Source of the DNA: Bolinopsis microptera
Taxonomy: Eukaryota > Ctenophora > Tentaculata > Lobata > Bolinopsidae
NCBI RefSeq assembly: GCF_026151205.1
Contig: NC_087081.1
Span: forward strand, 15,860,837-15,924,836
Direction: 5' to 3'
Length of the DNA stretch: 64,000 nt
In this document: positions 55,096 through 64,000 of the stretch, one piece after another
How positions within the stretch are numbered: the stretch's first letter is position 1
How the letters are laid out: each line of letters begins with the position of its first letter
Made by a program: the position numbers and the translations under genes
Notes under the pieces: generated by a model
What the model was told of the DNA's origin: nothing
Database searches by the model: none
Seen by the model: only the letters and a program-made list of their open reading frames with translations

Positions 55096-58000
55096 CTGCA
55101 TCTGCTTAACAAGCCAGAATCTGAACAAATAACCGTCGATAAAAAAGTCACGTGACCTGAAAAGCAGGTTTTGATTGGTTCTGGCGAGGATACGTGTGGA
55201 AATGGGAGGTTTTGATTGGCGGGGAGACAGCTGTCAGCTTTAGATTGCCTTGTTAATGCGTTTATACAATATTGGACGTTTATACAGGCCTGTTAACTGG
55301 GTTACGTTTTATCATTTCCAAGCAATACCTGGCGGGTAGATTGTTCAGTCTTGTTCATTAACAACCGAGTAGCCAATTGTATGACCGGTAGATGTGTCAC
55401 GTGGTGTAGGCTGGCCAATTAGCGACGAGAATTTGGGTCACGTGCGGTAACCTTGCCAATCAAAACGGGCGAAGCCTAAAGAAATTAATAGCCATATTAA
55501 GGACAATATATCACAGGCTATTTTAGCTGACTTACTGTATTGTGTTTATGGTTATTTCATGTCAAAAGTCACCAAAATATCGCAAACTAAACAATTAATG
55601 AATATTTTAATGTCAGATGGAATGTCTTGAGTTAAACGTTTTAAACAAAGTCTGTAGTCCAGCAATACGCAGTCTTACCAATTTTTGTAGTGCGATATCT
55701 AGAAACATGGGACCTAAATCTGTAGCCACAAATCTTGGAGCTTATGGACCATACATGCTGGTTCATCCACAATTCACCATTAAATCATCCTTAAAATAGT
55801 TTGAACCGGTAATCTCTAAGGGCGGATTAGTTAAGCTCGAACTTTTAAAACTAGAATTGAGAGACCATGCTCGTCAAATTGAATAGAAACTTTTTATTCG
55901 GTAAAAGTGCATATTATTCAAGCGGGGGTTCAATTTGGGCAAATATTTAAGTTTTTAAAAAGGTCTCAAGTTTAGTACGAAACTCAGTAGGGCCCCGTAT
56001 CAGAATACAAATATGTGACTTCATTTTGCACTGTCTTTTTACTAATTTCACATGACTACTAAGATTCCTTTGACATAATATTCCCCGAATAAAATCACCT
56101 GCTATTATATTTCATAATCGTGAGATTGGGTAAATCGTTCAATATTTTTCAAAGCCGTTCAGAAATTTTTAAAAAATGTCCCGAGGTTTTAGGGCTTGAA
56201 ATTTAAAAGTTTAGCCATCGCTTCGCGCTTTTAAAAAGAACACCTTCAAATTATCTAACACTTAATAAGTTGCTCGGGATTGATGAGCTTCACTTTTCAT
56301 CCTTGCTTTGAAAGCCAAAGCAAAGATCTTGGAAGTATTAAAGCGTGATGTCTCGATAAAAATGATATTTTCTGTAAAAAAGGTCCACCGAAAGTCCAAA
56401 TATCCAGCGGTTTTTTCTCAGTAATTACAGAAGCAGCATGACGGAATCTTACTTCTGCTTGAATAACCTGCCAAAAAGTAAGGCTAAATAACTTGTTATC
56501 TTATCTAAAGTTTGTATATATGTAACTGTTATATGCAGTGGTATTTGCAATCAGATTAAAGTCATGGGTGTGTTTCTGTCCTTGATTACCTAACTTGATA
56601 GCACCGTTATCTCCGACCAATCACACGTCTTTACACAATCACGTCATCAGTTTCCACCAGTGTCCAGTCACATCTCGGTTAGATCACGTGGGCAGACCAG
56701 CACGTGGGCGGATTGCGTGCGGAGGGCTGCAATTGCCACTTGTCAACCAATTATCCCCGCTTCTTATCAGATTGGTGATATCTCTATGTCATAGTTCTCA
56801 ACAACAGATGCTGTTTCGGTTGATCAGTGATCACGTTTCATGGCGGGTAATCACAGGTACATGTTAAAAAGGGCCGCATGCTATACCTGATAACAGCTGA
56901 TATTATACCAAGGAGAACTTTTAACCACCAGATTCTGCTCCAATCTTATGCTTGCACCTTAAATGGATTAGCCGCAATTATACCTGACAGCTGATTTAGA
57001 CTTTTACATAATAGCCGCGCTCAAATTCGGGTCCCTCCGCAAGCAACCTGAAGTCCCGTGTTTGTTGATAAAAATCCAATCCAAAAATGTAAATCGTGTT
57101 ATTCAGAAATGTCTGGCTGCCGTCTAAGAACTGACAGAAAGGTAATTGGATTTCCATCCTGTGAAGTCAATTTTCTATACACGGACAATTTCAAAATCTG
57201 ATTAGAATCTGTATCATACAGTTTCTCCGTGCCAATACTTTCCGATTATGGAAGTGCGTGAATTCTCCAGTACGTGAATTCTCCGGAACTATCAGTTGGA
57301 TTGGGAGTGAGTATGTGATTTCCTCAGAAAGTGTCCGGAGTCTCCCTGGAAAGAGTCCATGAAAGTCGGAACAGATATCAGGATCATTGGTTCAACAAAC
57401 TAAACACTTGCAATATCCGTCTCTTTAACAACGTGTCTGCTACGCCCTTTTCAGAGCTACTTGAACGGACATATTACTGAACCTGTGATTTAGTTTATAC
57501 ATATGTATAACTTTATGTTATAGGTTTATTAAGTTTATTAAGTTTTTAAGACTATAAGTTTATAAGCACATTAACTGGTACACAGTCGTCGCTAAGTGTC
57601 TGCCACACAACCACCCGCCCGTACAAGCTACTTGACCAAACTTCTCGTCTGAGTATTGAACCTGTGATTTAGGTGTCGCTCACCTCCAAACGCTTCTTAT
57701 TCAGACTTTTAATTACATCTCATCATCCGCAAATGATCTCTATCTTTTGTCACGTGCGTTTAATTCGACCAATCAGCGCCGCTGATCTTCAGAGTCTGCC
57801 CAATGGCGGATCAGAGCTGCGGTCAGATGATCTAATTTGAAATCAGGTCTAATTAGAGTTGGTTGAGTATATCTGGTCAGAGCTGCTGGCAGTGTTAATA
57901 AGGGATTAATAAGCGCATGTCGCTCGTAATGACCCAGAGTGAGAAATCCCGTCGTGTCACGTGTGGAGAATAGTCTGCCCTGATTGGGCAGCGCCCACCG

Positions 58001-59914
58001 TTCTCTCCCTCCATTGGCTCCGGACCGGGTGATGATGATAGAGCATAGATTGTCTGATTTCTAACATTTTTGAGCTGGTCAAACTATTGGGAGTAATTTG
58101 TATAGGAGTCAATCCGCCAATGGGCTGCTCGGATCCGGCTGCTACTCCAATAAGATCCCACGATTTAGAGTCAATTAGTGTAATTACATTTGGCTAAGGA
58201 GCTCTGCTGGTGACTGCTACAGGTGGAGGTCGGAATGTGATATAATGGGAAGCGTCTAACTCTGCTGACCTGTCAAGATTCAGTTCCTATCAATCTGTGG
58301 GGGAGAGAAATTGAGGTGGAGGAACTACAGGTTGCTTGCGGAGGGACCAGACAGAGATAGACCCCCAGTGAGAAGGTCTAGATACCCGGTAGTGGGTACA
58401 GTAGACCTGGGATCTGCAAACCACCGGGGATATAACCTCAGGATAGGGTTATGTCTGGGCGGAGTTGTGAGGTTATAAAGAGTTTGCCGCCGTTTGGGTT
58501 GGTTTCAGGATTTGTTCAATGTTTTAAATCGGAGAAAAGAGAAGTGCTGGGTGTACCAGTTAAAATTCGGGCTGTGAAAGCCTCAAAATTACTCAACGCT
58601 TGAAAAAAAATGTGAAATTTTTCAAGAAGAATTAGCCTGCTGTAGACTCATTAATTGGGCAGGTTTGAAAATCTCCCGTTTTATATTTTATGCCGTTTCG
58701 TTGCTCAAAGCCGCCAGTTGGATCTGTGGCCAATGCATCTAGACTATTTTAATGTCAAGAAAAATTATTCACGCACTTGTCAATGATTGCAAGGTTCAAA
58801 GTTAAGACGGTGGTGCGATTAAAACTTCATCTTTCATATTAAATGCATCTCCCCCACCCCCTCACCACAGTATTTGCCATATAAACTATCCCCATAAACT
58901 AATCAAGACTGTCGCTATTTATTTAGCCATGATCGTCAAGACCAGATCACAGATCCAAATGTCACTTTAAAAATTGATAAACTTCTATTAACATGTGGAG
59001 GGAGGCTATCGGTACGGACATCTCTCTCTCTGATAGAATTTATAAGTGGACATATCCATCCTGATAAAGATATTAAGTGGTCCCATCAGTTGTTACCAGT
59101 AAAAATGTGGACAGCCAGTCACGGATCCACGAGGCAATCCGATCGGTCTTCTTTATTGGAATCACTTTGTGCGGTGCTTAAATTTATTGGATCTTGTAAT
59201 AAATTTATCCACGAAATTTATCACGATGAAAAGGTATATCGTGATGGATTGAGGAATTAATTTACGCCTGGTTTATGAGATCAGGTTGTTGTCTTTCTTA
59301 ATCAGTGGTCACGTGATAAAACATCCAGACCAATCGAAACATCATAATTACGAGGATCCTTTCTCATTGGTTACCATAAATCGCGTGCTGTTTTCTTATG
59401 AGCCACTTAGATTCGCGTGCTATTTCCCTATTGGTCCAAGCTGCACGTTTAGTGTGATTCGTGTCAGATTCGTCCGTCAACTTAGCAAAAACTCTAATAT
59501 ATGGAGGGTTTCATATAATGGCTTGTGCAATATTTGAATCACGTTAATGGACAAAGTCAACCCGTTTACGTCCCCATATATCTTATATTTAAATTACTTA
59601 GCTGGTTTTATATATTATATAATATATATTTATATCTTAATCAGATGTAATGAAGGACGTTTCTTAATCAATGCTAGATATTTCATGGTTATATATCAAG
59701 GCTAAAGTAGGTTGATCCGACAGTGCAATGCTCGGTCGTAACATAGCATACAAAGTGTTGGCATATTTCGCCAATTTGTGGAATTCAATTTTAGTAACAG
59801 TTTGTAGCCCGGATTGTATCATTACTATCCGATGTTAAAATTAGAATGATGGCTGGAATAACCTTAATCATCCCCAAAATGACAACAACTAAATCCTAAA
59901 ATGATAACTAACAG

Positions 59915-60105
59915 AACCCCACCTCCAGGAACAAGCAAATCCACCAAGACTTTCAGAGGAGCAAGCGCCCTGGCTCCCGGTTTCTCTCCCAGCATGTTGA
60001 GCAACATTACTGATTCCGCTACACAGAGCACTGACAGTGGTACGGGTATGGATGCTACAACCCCCGTCATGGAACAGAGACCCGTATTTTCTCCTACTTC
60101 ATTGG
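59915..60105 (+). CDS. Exon 1 of the visible Ser/Thr/Pro-rich exon series
   Basis: The frame runs from acceptor AACTAACAG (or an alternative acceptor TTTCAG at 59951-59956, same phase) to donor GTAAAT. It reads TPPPGTSKSTKTFRGASAL, then SMLSNITDSATQSTDSGTG and MEQRPVFSPTSLG, ending with one base of the next codon. An ATG at 59901 is in frame, so a transcript start here is another possibility. Low-complexity Ser, Thr and Pro suggest a disordered region. Confidence 0.7.
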
Positions 60106-60253
60106 GTAAATACATCTTTATTTCTTGTAGGATAATCGGATGATTATTAACTTGCCCGATTGGTTTGGCTTCTTCGTTTGATTTCCTAAAATCACCCTAA
60201 ACTGAGAAGCAAGAGGTGTTACAATTTTCAAACTAATCCCCGTCACCCACAGC

Positions 60254-60402
60254 CTCCACAACAACAGGAACACCCGGAACCCCCAAAGCAACCCCTTCCC
60301 TGACAGAGTACCCCAGCACCACTCCTGGGGGAATGTTGTGCACTCCCTCCCTCACCTCATCCTCTCCTGCTTCCTCTCCCGGGGATAGTCTACTCTCACC
60401 GG
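60254..60402 (+). CDS. Exon 2 of the series
   Basis: The acceptor is CCCGTCACCCACAG and the donor GTTAGT. It completes an Ala codon from the previous exon and encodes STTTGTPGTPKATPSLTEYP followed by a Ser/Pro-rich stretch ending GDSLLSP in phase 0. The TPGTPKATPS motif offers several Ser/Thr-Pro phosphorylation-type sites. Confidence 0.82.
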
Positions 60403-60435
60403 TTAGTTGCGTCTCACTGTACATCATTATTCCTG

Positions 60436-60545
60436 TTTAGTTCCTGTTTAGTTCCTGTTTAGTTCCTGTTTAGTTCCTGTTTAGTTCCTGTTTAGTTCCT
60501 CTTTAGTTCCTCTTTAGTTCCTCTTTAGTTCCTCTTTAGTTCATG
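60436..60545 (+). repeat. AGTTCCTGTTT 11-bp tandem repeat
   Basis: About ten units, the last ones changed to AGTTCCTCTTT. It lies within an intron. Confidence 0.95.
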
Positions 60546-61296
60546 TTTTACCCTATTAAATTCCTTTAGTATCTCTCCTCTTACTGGCTAAGAAAAGTAA
60601 GACAAATTGTGATTTATATGAATTGATGCTCAACTTTCACGGCACTCCCGTGACAGTACATTTTTTTGTGATTGTCTCGATGTTTCCTGTATTTACGTGT
60701 CAATAGGTATTGATCCACAGTATTTTCTCCTTTACTCTAAATTTTCCCTATTGTTGCACTGTCTAGCTAGAGTCTATTTAATGAAAACCAGAAAAATGTC
60801 CACGTGCTTTAATGAAACGTAACGCATGAGCAATAACAATTCAAGTCGAAAAGAGATTGACTATGCTAATTTCTGTTACAAATCTAGAAATCTCAACTTT
60901 CCAATTATTCAAAATTCATAAAGGAAACCCTTTTTTATGCACTGCTTACGTACCATAACAACTTAACTAATCTCAATGTTCAGTTTGTTAATGATGCTAA
61001 ATATAGTATATAATATAACAAATATGTATATTTAAAAATACATATAACAAATAAATAAATACATGAATATAAAAATAGTAATAATCCAGCAGGCCGGATC
61101 AATGACGAACACACTACTTTCCCCGGGCCAAGTATCCACTCCGGAACCTAAGGAGATGAAAGACACAAACTTCACTGCCACCGTACGTTTCAAACTATAT
61201 TCTGTCCCTTTTTGAACTCGGATTATCAAATATCGTTTTATCATCGTGAATTGTTCAACATATATGACAGTTTGAAAACATTTCCTTGTGTTTCAG

Positions 61297-61437
61297 AGTA
61301 TATTTGGAGACCCCGGAACGAACGCCGCCCTTTCAGCCACTCTGTCAGCTGCTTTGCTTTCTCAGCCCCTTTTCTCTCAGGCTATGACACAATTAACTAA
61401 CTCCATTACTAGTACTAACAACATTGCTAATTCTCAG
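61297..61437 (+). CDS. Exon 3 of the series
   Basis: Acceptor CTTGTGTTTCAG, donor GTAAGA, 47 codons in phase 0/0: SIFGDPGTNAALSATLSAAL followed by LSQPLFSQAMTQLTNSI and a Ser/Thr/Asn tail. It is Ala/Leu/Ser-rich and could form a short helix. Confidence 0.85.
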
Positions 61438-61710
61438 GTAAGAATCGTTTTAAATTGATACAGTTAAAATAAATTCTAATTAGTTGATAAAACCAATTTT
61501 ATCGTGAATACATTAAATTCATTGGTGTCCAATAAAGTAGCATACTGCCCGGCAACTTTTAAAAAACTAGCGAATATAAAACTTCCAATGCAACCGTTTT
61601 TGAAGAATCTAAAGAATTCTTCTCCCTCCCAGGCAATGTATATTCTGATATCTGATATACTAATTAATTAATTAATTAACTAACTAATTAGTAATTCTTC
61701 TCGCTCCCAG

Positions 61711-61803
61711 GCAATGATCTCCTCTTCTTCCGGTACGACCACTTCCCCAATCTGTAGTTCTCCAGCTAAAGCAACATCTGAACAGAGCTCTCCTCTAAAT
61801 CAG
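61711..61803 (+). CDS. Exon 4 of the series
   Basis: Acceptor TTCTCGCTCCCAG, donor GTAATA, 31 codons in phase 0/0: AMISSSSGTTTSPICSSPAK and ATSEQSSPLNQ. A duplicate of the acceptor lies 78 bp upstream (61632); use of it would add an in-frame stop. Confidence 0.82.
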
Positions 61804-62088
61804 GTAATAATTAGTCATAATGAGTTAATCAGTTTATTGGTACTTTGATAAAAACTAATCAATTATCATCAATAATCGATGATCCAGCTATTTTAAAGTT
61901 GAATGGATTTCTATTTGCTTACAAGCTGCTTTGTATTTTCATGTGAAAAATTTTAAGGTAAATTCAGGCAAAGTTGACATTTTCTGCCATATTTTTATAG
62001 TAACAGACAGCCTGACTTAATAACACGATCCTATTCTAAATTTCATCGGACTAATTCCTGACCCCTTCTGACCTGCACTTAATCTCAG

Positions 62089-62199
62089 GGGAGAGATAAA
62101 GGGTCCCCAGGGGGAGGAATGGGATCACCTAATCTTAGTGAGAATCTATCCTTCACTGATGGCACGGACCAGCTATCAGATCTAATTCACATCAAACAG
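62089..62199 (+). CDS. Exon 5 of the series
   Basis: Acceptor TTAATCTCAG, donor GTAACT, 37 codons in phase 0/0: GRDKGSPGGGMGSPNLSENL then SFTDGTDQLSDLIHIKQ. Confidence 0.84.
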
Positions 62200-62675
62200 G
62201 TAACTGTCACTACTTATGTGATAATATGTAATATGCCGGTTAAGTTATATAGAAACGCAGATCCTTAAGCAATAAGCAGATATTATATCAAGAATATGGA
62301 AGTCTTTAAATGACTTAGCATCGCATACGGTCCAATTAAAAACAGATTATGTTATAATTTTAGTGGCTATTTTTCACCAAGTTCTTAAATGGGTGGAAGG
62401 TGGTCCTCGACTCTTAAGTGACACTTTTTATCCGATGAACATGAAAGATTGTGGATCGATTCCGAATCCGTCTGCTTAAAGTATTAACTCTGGGGATGGT
62501 ATGAGAATGTTATGACATTCTTTAAAAGTGCCAACTCTTGACTCGATAAGTCATTGGTCGATCGATAATCTATCAATGATTGATCCATAATGGATTGTTA
62601 ATTGATCAATAATGGATCGTTAATCGATCAATAATCGGTTTACAATTGCCAATAAACGTTGAATTACGCCCTCAG

Positions 62676-62761
62676 TTGACAGATGTTTTGGGACGTAAAG
62701 CAGTTTTGGATTCGTTGTCTCCAAATATTTCCAGTGGTGCAGATCTATCTCAATATCTTGG
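62676..62761 (+). CDS. Exon 6 of the series
   Basis: Acceptor TACGCCCTCAG, donor GTAAGA. It encodes LTDVLGRKAVLDSLSPNISS and GADLSQYL plus two bases (GG) of a Gly codon. Only this frame joins both neighbours. Confidence 0.84.
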
Positions 62762-63047
62762 GTAAGATAAGGAACTAATTCTGGAATCTTACTGGATTAT
62801 TGATTTAATTCGGTTGGTTATTATCGAATTAAATGAATTCATAAAAAAATCATCATGCGATATTATTATGCCCTAGAAGGAGCTTGCTAAAAATACACTT
62901 CCACTATTACACTATTCTAATCTAGTAGCACTTAGCACAAAGTAGTCGTTACCACCTTACTAACCAATTATAGACTACAAATTAGGAAATATTTCCCAAA
63001 CTTCCAGCTTGAGTTCCGGCCTCTGTTTAACCCGGCATTTCCACCAG

Positions 63048-63174
63048 ATCTACAATCAGCATGGCACAAGCAGCCTCTCTCCTCGGCCAGCTCCCAACTT
63101 CAACCTCCGCAAGCAACCGTAATCTCCTGGGGTCTCTCTGTGGCATGCCTCTTTACAATATGGAACAAGCTCTG
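63048..63174 (+). CDS. Exon 7 of the series; gene continues beyond window
   Basis: The acceptor at GCATTTCCACCAG was chosen because the nearer TTCCAG at about 63007 gives a stop in the required frame. It encodes STISMAQAASLLGQLPTSTS, then ASNRNLLGSLCGMPLYNMEQ and AL, with donor GTGAGT in phase 0. No further exon was recognised up to 64000. The seven exons join without a stop into about 246 codons. No family was identified; a nuclear regulator is one guess based only on composition. Confidence 0.82.
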
Positions 63175-63894
63175 GTGAGTGGAGAATCATTAGATTACTA
63201 ATAGAGTTTCTAATTTGTGATCCACTTTTAAAAATTACGAATGGTCCAGTTTAGTTACGAGGTCGCTTTTAGTATTGATAGAATTGCAATCTTTGTGTAC
63301 CGTAAATCCTGCTTAATTTTTGCACACGAACTAGCCAAATGACCCAATCCAATCTGATTCAGCCTCCGCAAGCAATCGCAATGTTTTTAAATTGTCTCCG
63401 TAATTTGTCATCCCCCGGCGTTTACTTTAACGATTTGTCATTATACTTTAATTAAAGCCCGTCTTTCGAACAATATTCTCGCATTTTGTGATGCTAACGG
63501 GGGACTCACGAGAGAATCTTGTCATATGTAGTCTCTCCAGAATATGTTTATCAAGGAAATTTAGTCAGTCCTTAACTAACCAATCAGAGAGCTCTATTTT
63601 AGCCAGTCCTTCCCGACTGATATTAATAAATTTGTCTCTACAAAAGAATCGCAACTTGTAATTATCGTATAAGACTGTTTTGCGGAGTTTTTGAACTTAT
63701 AAGGTCAGTTAGTTTAACCCCCTTAACGGTGAAGCAATCGAGGGGATTATACGTGAAGCGTCCCTTAATGGCCCCTGGCAAAGTAGTGTCTAAAAGTGTT
63801 AAATATCAGTGAGATCAAACGAACCTGTAAAATATTATAGACCAGCAATTTACATTGGCTTTAAAGTTGGTATATAACTGTAAAAATTTGTAAA

Positions 63895-63895
<1 letters not shown>

Positions 63896-63960
<65 letters not shown>
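63896..63960 (+). repeat. (AG)n microsatellite
   Basis: About 32 pure AG units close to the window end. Confidence 0.98.
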
Positions 63961-63963
<3 letters not shown>

Positions 63964-64000
63964 TACTTAGTAGCACGTGGCAACATGAGGGATTTATGGC

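Larger units (their letters stand above)
41089..59914. promoter_or_regulatory. Probable long intron or intergenic region, dense in CACGTG, CCAAT and CRE sites
   Basis: CACGTG starts noted by hand: 41918, 43705, 43725, 43745, 45034, 45046, 45089, 45422, 45489, 45510, 45721, 45742, 45763, 46584, 47459, 48139, 48158, 48703, 48733, 48778, 50185, 50205, 50225, 52674, 52688, 52729, 52842, 53535, 53708, 54300, 54343, 54807, 54827, 55148, 55398, 55439, 56685, 56701, 57751, 57958 and 59310. CCAAT/ATTGG boxes accompany many of them. These are canonical sites for bHLH-zip factors (USF, MITF, Myc/Max) and NF-Y (established knowledge); their use here is inferred. No transposon or confident gene was seen apart from the candidate exon at 54935. 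Confidence 0.5.

Noticed and set aside
63001-63047. Acceptor at about 63007 for the last exon
   Set aside because: In the phase required by exon 62676-62761 it leads to a stop; the acceptor at 63047 keeps the frame open.

Overview
The window is nuclear DNA from an animal, most likely an invertebrate. GT-AG introns, a LINE reverse transcriptase, hAT-like and MULE-like DNA transposons, TTAGGG-type repeats and a secreted-peptide precursor support this. The species cannot be fixed from the sequence. Two very different halves meet near 31.3 kb.

Positions 1 to about 31,300 are a transposon graveyard. They hold a LINE 3' part (1-936), one small candidate gene (1478-1732, minus; a signal-peptide precursor with GRR amidation/cleavage sites), several MITEs with readable target-site duplications, a roughly 90-100 bp satellite (8121-8745) and dispersed GC-rich repeats. 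The dominant structure is 12286-24905. It is a 12.6 kb unit with CACAG ends, a 4-bp duplication (AACT) and palindromic 10-bp repeat arrays at both tips. It encloses a giant inverted repeat of 4.4-4.8 kb arms around a 1.4 kb loop. A decayed FLYWCH-MULE transposase with minisatellite terminal repeats sits in one arm only. From 25 to 31.3 kb there is a second block of inverted-repeat elements, including two TACCTTACTCGGG elements and decayed minus-strand coding fragments of unknown family.

Positions 31,300 to 64,000 contain almost no recognisable transposons. They look like the introns and flanks of one plus-strand gene. Two exons at 40.8-41.1 kb are well supported. Seven phase-compatible exons at 59.9-63.2 kb encode a Ser/Thr/Pro-rich, probably disordered protein that runs off the right side of the window. 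Possible further exons lie at 40.29 kb and 54.94 kb. No function could be assigned.

The 34-59.4 kb stretch is unusually rich in CACGTG E-boxes (about 46 by hand count, roughly 4 expected), with CCAAT boxes and TGACGTCA sites. Repeatedly the E-boxes occur in pairs or triplets spaced 19-21 bp apart. Long microsatellites and minisatellites punctuate the region.
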